From: Aplidium turbinatum | Lineage: Eukaryota > Chordata > Ascidiacea > Aplousobranchia > Polyclinidae | Reading direction: 5' to 3' | Assembly (NCBI GenBank): GCA_918807975.1 | Contig: OU964924.1 | Span: 16,723,695-16,787,694 of the forward strand | DNA length: 64,000 nucleotides | Shown: positions 23,104 to 32,897 of the stretch, in pieces | How the letters are laid out: every line of letters starts with the position of its first letter | Position numbering within the stretch: position 1 is the first letter of the stretch | Made by a program: the position numbers and the translations under genes | The notes under the pieces: model-generated | Database searches by the model: none | Told to the model about the DNA's origin: nothing | Seen by the model: only the letters and a program-made list of their open reading frames with translations

Positions 23104-23700
23104 CTCGTAAATAAACTTTACCATTATTGTAACGGTTGTTTGATCAAAGAAATTAAAAGCAAAACTGCCTTAACTAAATTTTTATTCTTTTAATTAAAAA
23201 TTTGCACCCATGAATGTGGAAAATGAAAAGAACGAAGAGTTTAATGCACTCATATTTTTAACATTAAGCAATGACATGTGAAGTTGTTTAGAGAGAAATT
23301 CTGAGCTCAAAAATAGTGAGGGGCCTCACAAATGGAATAGCCTAGGGCCTCTCATGGTCTAAATCCGGCCCTGGGTAGGGTACTAAAGACTTGAGGTTGA
23401 CGAATTTCCTTTCTTTAAATTTCCGAATGGTTCGAGACTGAGTAGGTTACCGTACTTTTCACTGGCAGCTAGCAAATTTACTGTTTCTGAAACTGATAAT
23501 TTTCTTTTTGCTGAGAAGTTTTAATTTCAACTTTTCTGACCAAGTTTTGATTTCATTTCACTGCAGAACAACAAACTGAGCAATAAACTGACTGATTTTC
23601 CCCAATTCAGAGCCGAGAATCCTTCTTGTCTTGAACACTTTTTTGAGATCGTTGTCGTTCGTATGAAGCAGAAATTTTGTGGTCAGCCGAATGGAAAGAC

Positions 23701-23935
23701 TTAGAGCCAACTTTTCGTCAAGTCATGTAGTGTACGGAGGCCTGTTATTGCATTGGGAGGGGAATAGATGGGACACCCAAAGATGATGTGGTTAGCTGTT
23801 TGCTCCGTCGCACCGCACTGACAAGCAGCAGAGTCCCTTATGCCCCAGCGTGTCAAGCAAGCATTGAAGCGGCCAACTCCCGTTCTTATTCGGTAAACTC
23901 CGCTAAATAGAATTTGATCAGTCAGTTTAACTCTT
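23701..23935 (-). pseudogene. LINE C-terminal fragment with CxCG...HxxxxCP motif
   Basis: The minus strand reads YRIRTGVGRFNACLTRWGI, then ACQCGATEQTANHIIFGCP and LRTLHDLTKSWL, the terminal cysteine/histidine segment of I/Jockey-like LINEs. It abuts the BEL/Pao relic in the same frame by chance, giving a false fusion. A second fragment of the same family is at 47300-47475 on the plus strand. Confidence 0.8.
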
Positions 23936-23939
23936 ATAT

Positions 23940-26545
23940 TTGTGGAAAGAAAAGAGCCAACAAAACCAGCAGGCGCCAGGGCAAAGGATTTACGAATGTC
24001 CCGCTGTAAAGTCGAATCTGCCGTGCGCACACGAGCTCGTCGAACGAAACCGTCCTTGTCAGGAAATACCTCTTCAATAATGCCATTGGGCCAAAGGCCA
24101 CGTCTGCAAGTGTTGTCGACCACAAAAACGAACCAAGTCTCCTACCGACATATTTCTGACTGGTTGAAGCCATTTCTGCCGCCTTTTCAGCAAAGCAATT
24201 AGGGGAAGGTTTGGTTGGTTGAGCCGGGTAACGGTTGATCCATCCGGTTTTATCGCAACGTCGTGCATGATTAGTCAACCGTTTCATAACGAAAATATGG
24301 AAAAACTTGAAGTCCATCAGCACATGTAGTTTTAGGGATTTTGTACAAGCAGAAAAATTGTGAAGCAGTTAAATGTAAAATGGTAGGTAAAAGTAGTTTT
24401 GAGAAAAATAAGAAATGTGTTATTTTTTCCTACGATGTTTCATCGTTGTCTTAATGGAAATACTGGGATAGGTGAGGGTAACTTACTCTTTGTTTTAGTA
24501 GTTCTCGTTGCTTGATTAGCCAGTTGGTTCTTGGCAATTTTTCATGAATTTTGAAAATGGCGGCGATGTTAACAGTTGAGCCACTTGCAATGTTCACGGT
24601 TGAGCCATGCCTTTATCATAAGGAATGTAGTTTATGAGCCGATGGTCCTTACGTACTGCCCTAATTTTGTTGTACCGTACTGTAATTGATGCGTAGAACT
24701 GGTGTCCTAGCCGGGGGCGGTCCACTGCCCCCCTTAAACTTCCATAAAAGTATTTTTTCTGTAATGCGCCAGTTTGAGGGTAATTATTTTAGCACTCTCC
24801 CCCTTATAATTTTCTCGATAGCAACGCCACTGGTAGCTAATGTTCGTTTTCTTCACAAACCTCGCGAAATCGTTTCAGAAAGGTAAAAGCACCTTCGTGC
24901 AAAGTTTCCTATTCAATGATTTTCAGTGTTTTCAAAAATATAAATTTCTGTTCGTTCAGTGTTCACTGTTCTTTCATTTTAAGACACTAGACACAATACA
25001 CAGTTTAAACTTTTTTTGATTGTTTATTTGCAAGATGTTCAAGAGAAGAGTTTATTGTGTTTGATGCAGATTGAGCTCTGTTTTGAGATATCTTTTGGAA
25101 GTGAAATAATGGTGGATCAACCGTGAACAACGGGTGGCTCAACCGTGAAATTTAGGGTATCATTTGAGCCGGCTAAATTTCAATTTTAAAATGCCGATAA
25201 ATGATATAAATCGGGGTCAGTCGCAAACACAAACATGTTCACAAGAACCGCATAAGACTGAATTTTATCATGATGGATTCGGATTTTTGGTAAAGTTTGT
25301 CGTTAAATTTTTATTGCAGAAAAATCGATTTCTGGCTCAACTAACTAGACCTTCCCCTACTCCTTCAACCACCTCTTCCAGAATTGGTCAGCCAGCAATT
25401 TTTTCTTTAGTCCAACCAACCTTTTCTCCGCCATAGAACGGTTGTATGGCAGCTTAACATTATCGGTTTTCCATGGTAAGCCTATAGAGAAGTATCCCTC
25501 TTCCTTTTTAATGGTATCCTGCATGATGCTTAGTGCTCGTTTGTCTCCAGCAGAGATAGTTGTGATGTCACTATACTGATCTTCTACAAATTCTTTTTCA
25601 AACATTCTTTGCTTTTGGACATGTAGATCCTCCGGTTGAGACGTTACGAAATTTACAAAACAACCTGTGTCACAATTCTGTCCAGCAGGAAGCGACTCGC
25701 GACCAACCAGAGCCCAGCCAAGTCCAGTCATTACTGTTCTTGGTTGATCTACTCCTCCCTTCCTGATTTCGTAAATATCGTGCACTTCTTGCGCACCGGC
25801 CCCGATCAGCATGTCCACTTCATCTCCATGAAACGATGGCATGCTTCTCTTGGGTGCATCAAAACCATCGCGAATGGTAGTTGCCACAAGATGCATGGCT
25901 GGCATCAAACAATTGTCCGTGTTCTGCCCTCGAAGTTTATACTCTGTTGCCGGCCCCATGACGTCACACGGACTGGATTGTAACACCTGAGCAACTGGAG
26001 CACTCTGACTTGACCTTTCCAACATAGGAGGTACAAAACCTTTAGCCAAAAATTGCTTGCAATCTAGCGAAAACAGAAAAAGGTGCGAAAACCCCGGGGG
26101 TGGTCTAGTAGATACTTCGCACTCAGCCGGGCTGATAGGCATCGACAGGTTGAGTGCACTACCATTATCCTTCAACTCAGCAAGGCTGATGGAAGGAGTT
26201 GGCTGAGGTTGTGGACGTTTTTCCATTCCCGAGTTTCCATAAGAAACAGACTGAGTTGAGTCTGGATGGAAAACATTCTCAAAGACTGGGTCATCAGGTT
26301 GTTCTTCAACATTAATGGGGGAATTTCATCTCAGAGACTTCAGTTCCTCTTCGATCTTGCTTGTCTCGATCTCATACTCTAAGGCTTCTTTTTTGGCGGC
26401 AAGCCTTTGTTCTTCTTCTTCTATTGCTCGCAACGCTTTCTTTCTTTGCATGAGCAGTTCTAGAGCCATTTTCTTCTAGACCTCTTTGGCGGCTCTTCTG
26501 CTGCTGCTTGCATTGGACGAGCTCGATGATGTTCTGGGCATCATA
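23940..26545 (-). mobile_element. BEL/Pao LTR retrotransposon relic
   Basis: On the minus strand there is a charged coiled-coil start like BEL/Pao Gag N-termini (about 26540-26330), a protease-to-RT boundary segment (26226-25360), and a C-terminal pol tail with a WPxGxIxEVFPDKDG-like motif (24120-23940). Much of the middle of pol is missing and no LTRs were recognised. It is an old fossil with several breaks. A TA-target element (24202-25357) was later inserted into it. Confidence 0.8.
24202..25357. mobile_element. TA-target TIR element 2 (GGGGAAGG ends), inserted in the BEL/Pao relic
   Basis: A TA flanks both sides. The ends begin GGGGAAGGTTTGGTTGGTT on the left and, reversed, GGGGAAGGTCTAGTTAGTTG on the right (about 24 bp with three mismatches). 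The motif GGTTGAGCC / GGCTCAACC is repeated near 24229, 24578, 24598, 25115 and 25130. No transposase is seen. The architecture (TA target, GGGGA start, repeated subterminal motif) matches element 1 at 5852-6571, although the motifs differ. Confidence 0.88.
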
Positions 26546-27040
26546 AATCTTAAAGGAATATCACGACGTCTTATTCAAATAGAATGTGAACGAACTTGAG
26601 CCCTGCACTCACGTCGTTGAAATAATGTGATAGACTGTTGAAAATAATTCAACCACTATTCGAAATAATGTAGAACCCTATGTTCTACGTAGCAAGCGAT
26701 TTCACCTATTGAGATCTCTCGCCAAACCCGAATAGCTAAGATAAGACGGTGCGGCTTTCTTAAGCAATTGGGTCGCTAATCTTCTCGTCTGCAGGTGCCA
26801 AACGAAATGCTCTCAAATAATTTCTATTAATTTTCAACGTTTCCACTCAAAAGGACAGTATACGTTTCCAATAGACAAATTCGAAATAAACTACGTCAAA
26901 TTGAAATTGGTATTTAAAGACAAAGAAAAAGAGAGGGAGAAATTTCGAATAGTTGTGGCAAACACCTACAACGAGCTTAAATCTTGTATTCAAATAGAAC
27001 GAAACTATTACTGTTTATATTCATCCCATAAATGAAGCTA
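26546..27040. other. Unrecognised DNA next to BEL/Pao relic
   Basis: This could include leader or LTR remains of the BEL/Pao element, but no second LTR copy exists in the window for comparison. Confidence 0.3.
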
Positions 27041-27314
27041 CACTAAAATAGGCCTACCATATTTTCATCCCCTAAAAAGAGGACATATTTCGCCAGCGAG
27101 TAAAATACAAGTAGGCCTAGAATGTTTCGTATGAAGAATTTTTTACATCCTTTTGGATAATTATAGACGTATGCAGCAAAAGCTACAGCAAAAAAACAGA
27201 CAAGTTTGTTTGTTTCTCGAAAGCCGATTTATTTGATTTGTGTGACAAAATGAAAATGTGATGTGATAATGTCATAAAAATGTGACAAATCAGACAGTAG
27301 CCTAGGTCTGCAGG

Positions 27315-28078
27315 CATGAGCGCCGATCCCTATAGGACAGCGGGAACATGTCCCCACCATCTTTTTACATGTCCCCGCCATGTTTTTACATTATTTTTAT
27401 AACGTACAAGGGAAAATATTAAACGAATGTCACAATTTTATTAGTCAGACGTTTAAAATCTATTGAAAGGAGGGAACAACATTTTGAGGGGACTTCAGCA
27501 TGGTCAACCTCCTCAACTTCAAAAACCAGAGACGAAATATCGGTTAGAGAATTTTGCAGTCATTGACAGCGCGCAACAAAATCATACTGACTATTTCAAG
27601 TCGACTGATCTTGAGCAATACAAAATTCTACAAGAATCACTCTTTAGTGGAAAGCTACAATCACGTGTGGTAGACGATTATCCTGAGTTCTCTGACACAG
27701 AGTCCCTTGCCCAAAAACTATGCTTCTTCCTAAAGCAGTTCAATGGAAAGTCGGTGCAAGATTTTCGAATGATATTTAAGAAGATGCCATCCGCTGCTCG
27801 GCAAATGTTTCCGCAAGTGGAACTTTTTGCTCGACTTTTGCTCGTTTCACCAGCCAGCTCGTGTTCAGCTGCACGGTCATTTTCGACTTTCCGACATGTC
27901 AAAACTGACACTAACAATTAAAATATATAGGCTATACACCGCATTAGACTTGTACTTACTGTATTTGTTTACTTGTCAGAACAGACCTCCGATCTTTCTA
28001 GCTCGCTTCGCTCGTCGGCCCTTCATACCTTTCGTAATAAATGTCCCCACCAACTTTAGAGAGCGATTGGCGCCCATG
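27315..28078 (+). mobile_element. hAT transposon, CATGRGCGCCGATC family, copy 1
   Basis: The ends are CATGAGCGCCGATC and GATTGGCGCCCATG, with a perfect TCTGCAGG duplication (27307-27314 and 28079-28086). TGTCCCCACC repeats lie inside each end. A plus-strand frame at 27463-27921 keeps the transposase tail (YFKSTDLEQYKILQESLFSG, FPQVELFARLLLVSPASSCS). It is a deleted, non-autonomous copy. The opposite-strand copy at 53297-54572 is longer. Confidence 0.93.
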
Positions 28079-28427
28079 TCTGCAGGTAGCCATGCCTTAA
28101 CTTTTTTTCAGAAAAAAAAAGGATCAACTTTAACGAAATCATAAAATTACTTGCACAAAATATACGTAATTGAAGTTGTATAAGCTACAGCATGCTAAGG
28201 ACAGACTCAACTAAAAGGCTGTTTCTTTCCTTGTAGCCTACCATTGTGGCTGCATCATAGATTAACGTGATTCTACGTTTGCATTCACATAAGTTGTAAG
28301 TAGGCTATGGCTATCCACGCCAGATGCAACGATTTATTTTGAAATAGGCTGTATGTCATGCATAGTGTACTTTGGATTATTTTTCGATTTGCTTCATTTG
28401 ACAAATTACTTAGCCAAACCATTAAGT

Positions 28428-28757
28428 TGGTATTGGCCGAGTGGTTAGCGCGTTGGGCTCGCAGTCGAGAGCTTGCATGTTCGACTCCAGCCACTCGCAC
28501 TTGCTGTTGTTTCTCTGGGCAAGAAACTTTACGATAATTGCCTCTACCCAGTGATGGATTTCGAGTAAATGGTAGTACCAAATTTAAGTCATAAGTAGAG
28601 TAGACAACCGGAAACAGACATTGCAGTCGGCTGCAGCGTGGGTCGGTGTACCGTACGTCGGAAGGTCCCTAGTCGGAAGGCGTACACCGATGCATAGCGC
28701 TCAAGTCCGCTTTCCCGCAATGCAGGATAAAGATAATAAAACAAAAACAAAACAACG
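28428..28757 (+). mobile_element. tRNA-derived SINE, family S, copy 1
   Basis: It starts with a pol III A box (TGGCCGAGTGG), followed by a B box (GTTCGACTCC) in a Leu/Ser-tRNA-like head. The body contains TTGTTTCTCTGGGCAAGAAAC and GTAGTACCAAATTTAAGTC, and it ends GCAATGCAGGATAAAGATAA with an A-rich tail. The head cannot fold as a full tRNA, so this is not a tRNA gene. Other copies: 30842-31140 (minus), 39975-40690, 49063-49369. Confidence 0.9.
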
Positions 28758-28850
28758 TTTACAAGAGCTGAATCAATACAAAATAGATCAGAGTAAAAAA
28801 ATAGTTTATTGTAAAAGTGTAAATAAATGAACCTTAAAATGTAAATATGT

Positions 28851-29067
28851 CAAACTCTTTTGCAAGTTTTTGCTCTTTTTCAATGTTTCATTTCTTTGTG
28901 ATTTACTCCATTTTATGATTTTCTTATTTTTTTTAAATTTGTCCGCAATTTTTCGTTTCAAACTCTTTTGCAAGTTTTTGCTCTTTTTCAATGTTTCATT
29001 TCTTTGTGATTTACTCCATTTTATGTAATTTCTTATTTTTTTAAAATTTGTCCGCAATTTTTCGTTT
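28851..29067. repeat. 108-bp tandem duplication
   Basis: Two adjacent near-identical copies, starting at 28851 and 28959, each beginning CAAACTCTTTTGCAAGTTT and ending TTGTCCGCAATTTTTCG. They are followed by CCTCAAATGAGGAAATTTCCTC. The minus strand is open across both, giving a Lys-rich repeat peptide, but no known domain. A recent duplication within element M. Confidence 0.85.
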
Positions 29068-29363
29068 TCATAAATTGATTGATCAGATTTCCTCAAATGA
29101 GGAAATTTCCTCACAAGTGGATTTGCTGTTCCACTCGCATTCATCGCTGACCATTATTGGGGTTTAAGACAATCGCAAAGCAATGTAGTATGTTTCAATG
29201 AACGTCTAATATTGTTTAGAACAGCAGATCAAATAGTAGCCTACGTCAATGTTTTTTTGAAAATCTATAAATCAGAATGTTGCATTAGTACAGAAATGGT
29301 TGGAAATTGCCAAAAAGTCACATAACAATGAAATCCTGTTGAAAATATGAGCAAGAAAACTGA

Positions 29364-29569
29364 CAGTGTTGTACGCGTCAATGAAATAAATTGACGGCGT
29401 CAGCGCGAATTGCCTAAAAACTTTACGGGCTAAAGTACTGCGTAAGCTCTTAAAGAAATTGACGGCGTCAGCGCTAATTTCTAGCGCTATTTTAGCCAGG
29501 GTTTTACAAAACGGAAGTATTCGACTTCTAACGAGTTTGTCAAATTGACGGCGTCAACGTACAACACTG
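29364..29569. mobile_element. 206-bp hAT-type MITE (CAGTGTTGTACG ends)
   Basis: The ends are CAGTGTTGTACG and CGTACAACACTG, with flanks AAAACTGA and AAAATTGA (7 of 8 bases). TTGACGGCGTCA repeats lie inside. No coding sequence. A related fragment is at 5035-5133. Confidence 0.88.
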
Positions 29570-29699
29570 AAAATTGAAAATGTAAAAAAAGAGGACATTT
29601 GAGTATTTTTGGGTGTCCTCGGAGGACAATTTATTTTTCTTCAAAAAAGAGGACAAATCCTCTTAAAAGAGGACATATGATAGCCCTACACTAAAAGTA

Positions 29700-30765
29700 C
29701 AAATACATGCCATGCTCACATCAAGCTACTAAACTGGTCAAATAAATTGGAGGATGGATGGAAAGCGCGTTCTACTGGACAATTGTGCGCTTAGAAAGCA
29801 GTGGCCCATATTTTGCTAAATACATAGAAGTTACGTTGAACAACAACATACAGACATCATAGCGAGAGAGAAAGTCGCTGTCCCATGACTCCACGTGATT
29901 CGTATCTAGAGTTTTAAACGCCGCGGCGTCGCCACTCTGGCGACAAATGTAGACCTAAACATGACGATGTCAGGACGAATATTGACGCAATATCTATGTA
30001 CCGTCAAAATCAGAGAGAAAGCATTTCAGCCGGCCCGAACCGACGATGTGTTTGTAACACTTATGTTATGAAAGTTATGAAGTACAACCAATCAGTGATC
30101 ACCATGCTTCTGAGAGGCTACCAGAAGGTGAGTAAAATGACTAGTTGACTAGCCTATTAAAGGCATACTAAATGAAATTTTCAAACGGGAATTAAGCCTT
30201 AAAATACGTAAACTGAACATTCAAGAATACATTTCAAAATAAATTACCGAAAAAAAAAGTTTTAATGGCGCTGGCAAGGCCCAAAGTCCAACGTTTCATT
30301 TATTTTCATTTTTTTTCAAAATGACCAAAAAGTGCAAACTCAGCTCGAGAATACGTCACAAAAGATAGCAATAACAAAACTTTACCACATCTGATGTTTT
30401 AACATCAGATCTGAGGTTTTGAGGAAACTGTCTGATGTTTTGATGTACATACATACATAGCCTACAATTAAATCGCCGGCAGTAACAACTGTTGCGTGAT
30501 CAGTTGATTGCTCGTCTTTTGTTACGTAGACTGTACACTGTATAGTCGCACGCTTCGCTGCTCAGGCCCATTCTGGTTTTGAAAGCTCTGACAAAAGCAC
30601 GCGCGCAATGATGGTCAGACCGCAATGGGGCAAAATTTTATTGAAAATTGTTTTATGGTAGCAAGTTAAACACAAAGAACGTGGAAAATCGCCAAGTCAG
30701 GTTTTTCCTTTAGTATCCCTTTAAGTTCTTACTACCTATACGTTATTTTAAAGTATGAAGCTAAT
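29700..30765. other. Unrecognised DNA between M and the next repeat
   Basis: No family-like frames. A short local repeat of CTGATGTTTT/ACATCAGA words lies at 30390-30440. Confidence 0.35.
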
Positions 30766-30769
30766 GATC

Positions 30770-31336
30770 ATACCAAATAGCCTACCTATTCTAGGCTATA
30801 TTTGGAAGTTCTGATTATTTCACTTTAAACCATTACGGTTTTGTTTGTTTGTTTATCTTTATTCTGCATTGCGGAAAGCGGACTTGAGCGCTATGCATCG
30901 GTGTACGCCTTCCGACATACACCTGACCCACGCTGCAGCCGACAGCATTGTCTGTTTCCGGTTGTCTACTCTACTTATGACTTAAATTTGGTACTCCCTA
31001 TTACTCGAAGTCGATCACTAGGTAGAGGCAATTATCGTAAAGTTTCTTGCCCAGAGAAACAACAGCAAGTGCGGGTGGCTGGAGTCGAACATGCAGGCTC
31101 TCGACTGCGAGCCCAACGCGCTAAACACTCGGCCACGGCTGCCACCTTTTCTTTTTGTTGGCTTTATTGCTGTATGATATTTTGTTTCTGCAATTGGTTT
31201 GGTCTTTTGATCTTTATCCTCTGACTGAAAAATCCTTGATAGGTTATTCCTGGTAGTTTTGCATACTTGTAGAGGCTTTTGATGCAATATCGCTTGATTT
31301 GCATTGATCAACAAAGAAAAATGAATTCAATTGAAG
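30770..31336 (+). repeat. LINE/SINE 3' tail copy, split by a SINE
   Basis: TTTAAACCATTACGGTTTTG on the left and GCCACCTTTTCTTTTTGTTG on the right are contiguous in the related copy at 11535-11735. Here they are separated by SINE copy 2. The tail ends GAATTCAATTGAA, like its relatives. Confidence 0.6.
30842..31140 (-). mobile_element. tRNA-derived SINE, family S, copy 2
   Basis: Minus-strand copy of the SINE at 28428-28757: B box and A box (reverse of CTCGGCCAC) at the right, ATGCAGAATAAAGATAAAC tail at the left. It is inserted within the 3' tail repeat. Confidence 0.9.
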
Positions 31337-31648
31337 GCATCTTTAACATTTAAAAGTCATCGCAAACACACAAACATGCTAGGCATGTCCAATGGTGGAT
31401 CTATAAAAACATTTTTGGGAGCACCAAGCAAGGGCGCGGGAAGTAGGGTGCTCAAGGGGCTGCAGCCCCCCCTAGAGCTAATTCAGCCCCCCTGGAATTT
31501 TCGATAATTGCTTCAGCCTCCCCTAGAAAATTCTGACAATTTAAGGTTACATAACGTTGTAAAGGAGGTGAGGCTTGTTGCCGATGCCCACTTCGTTTAA
31601 ACAGTTGCAGTTGTAATTCGTGAATCGTCTAAACGTAAATATTTATTC

Positions 31649-32590
31649 ATGTCGCTTTTTGATTCCGATGAAGTTGCCTGCAATTTGCTGGGTTTGTGTC
31701 CTACTCGTTGGTGCGTTCGTGCTTCTGCCCTCGCTCGTGTTGTTAAGTGCTACCCTACCCTGTTGCAATGTCTGACAGACATGACAGAAGATAGTTCAAT
31801 GAGAGGAGACGCACGTACAAAGATATTCGGCTTGGTAAAACAAGCACGCACGATGCGACCTTATTTTGCGATTACCTGCAGCGGTAAAGTTTTTCAGCCT
31901 GCAGAAGCCGTCGCAAGATAGCTCCAAAACAAGAAAATCTCTGCTTCTACAGCTTTAGAATCCATCACCATTCTCCACAAACGGATCAAAAATCTCAGAA
32001 AATATGAATCCGTTTACAAGCCTATGGAAGCAGCGAACGTCTTTACGTTTGCTAATAACCTAAAGACGCCAAAAGATCCCGGAGTGAGCAAAACTCCAGT
32101 AAGATTTCGAAACACAGAGGAATCGGATGCTTTGTCGTTTGCGGGAGAAGGAGCGTGGAAACGGCAATACACTAAAGCCCTTAATTTGGTTCAAGCTGAG
32201 CTTGATCGAAGATTCAACCAGGCGGATCTGCTTACAGCAGCCAACAGAGAGAAGGCCCTTCTGAGCTGTGCAAACGGTGACGAAAAGTCTGATACTGAGA
32301 TCAGTTTACCCGATGCCATCAGAATAATATCCTAAAAACGCAACTTACCTTGCTCAGCGACGTTGTAAGTGGAAAAATCGCAAACTCCGTTAAAAAGGTT
32401 GCTGAGATACTATCGCAACTAAACCTCCAAGCACTAGATCTTTTCAAAGAAACGCAGAAATTCGTGGAGCTCTGTCTTTGCCTCCCGATTTCAGCTGCAT
32501 CATCAGAACGTTCTTTTTCTGCTCTAAACGCCTGAAAACATGCTTGAGAAGCTCAATGCCACAAAAAAAGACTTACTCATCTTGCGTTGA
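31649..32590 (+). pseudogene. hAT transposase (ZMYM-like group), broken
   Basis: The first block has LGLCPTRWCVRASALARVV, the conserved CPTRW motif before the insertion domain, then FGLVKQARTMRPYFAIT. After a stop near 31919 the same style continues (TKALNLVQAELDRRFNQADL, 32024-32335). The last block (32350-32535) has CLPISAASSERSFSALNA, the C-terminal dimerisation motif, then LTHLALMHV-like sequence in another frame. At least three breaks. The N-terminal zinc-finger and first catalytic Asp region are not visible. Confidence 0.85.
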
Positions 32591-32621
32591 TGCATGTCCG
32601 GCTGCGTAGTCGTCGGCATTC

Positions 32622-32852
32622 GTCGGCTGCGTAGCCGAGTGGTTAGAACGTCTGCGCGACGTTCGAAAGGACGTGGGTTCGACACCGCTCCAGAGCACGC
32701 GGCTGTGTCTCGGTGAAAGACACTTAAAGGCGAGCCAAAATAAGGGGAGCAGCTGACTCGAAAATTATATGTCACTTCGCTGCTTCCTGTCGTATCGCAT
32801 CAGTGATCGCAGTGTACTGTATGTTATCGCAATGGGCGCAAATAAAAACATG
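32622..32852 (+). mobile_element. tRNA-derived SINE, second family
   Basis: The A box TAGCCGAGTGGTT and B box GGGTTCGACACC are spaced as in a tRNA with a long variable arm. The body differs from family S (CGGTGAAAGACACTTAAAGG, GCTTCCTGTCGTATCG) and ends GCGCAAATAAAAAC. It sits just after the transposase end of element E. Confidence 0.8.
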
Positions 32853-32897
32853 ATTATGTTCACTGTCGATGTCAAAGAACTCATGACACAGTTTATA

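Larger units (their letters stand above)
21574..23373 (+). mobile_element. hAT transposon with CAGGGCCGGATTTA ends
   Basis: The ends are CAGGGCCGGATTTA and TAAATCCGGCCCTG (exact 14-bp inverted repeats). They are flanked by a perfect GGTAGGGT duplication (21566-21573 and 23374-23381). The interior retains a plus-strand transposase tail (22170-22590). A second hAT MITE (22633-23103) was inserted downstream of it. Without the insert the element is about 1.3 kb, so it is internally deleted. Confidence 0.93.
27049..29688. mobile_element. Element M: TAGG-ended element with 8-bp target duplication, carrying inserts
   Basis: The left end TAGGCCTACCATATTTTC pairs with the right end, reversed TAGGGCTATCATATGTCC. 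A perfect CACTAAAA flanks both sides (27041-27048 and 29689-29696). AAAAAGAGGACATAT motifs recur inside each end. An 8-bp duplication favours hAT, although the ends lack the usual CA...TG. Inserts inside M: a hAT (27315-28078), a SINE (28428-28757), a 108-bp tandem duplication and a MITE (29364-29569). Confidence 0.8.

Noticed and set aside
23701-24123. Fusion protein of BEL/Pao tail and LINE tail
   Set aside because: Two different relics happen to abut in the same frame; each part matches its own family.
24202-25357. Host regulatory GGTTGAGCC repeats
   Set aside because: They are confined within TA-flanked inverted ends, hence part of a transposon.
28436-28500. tRNA-Leu/Ser-like gene (also near 31100 reversed, 39985, 49070, 32625)
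   Set aside because: A and B boxes are present, but the sequence recurs at least four times with the same non-tRNA 3' body and A-rich tail, so these are SINE heads.
29081-29120. CCTCAAATGAGGAAATTTCCTC palindrome as operator
   Set aside because: Short AT-rich palindrome in decayed transposon DNA with no gene nearby.
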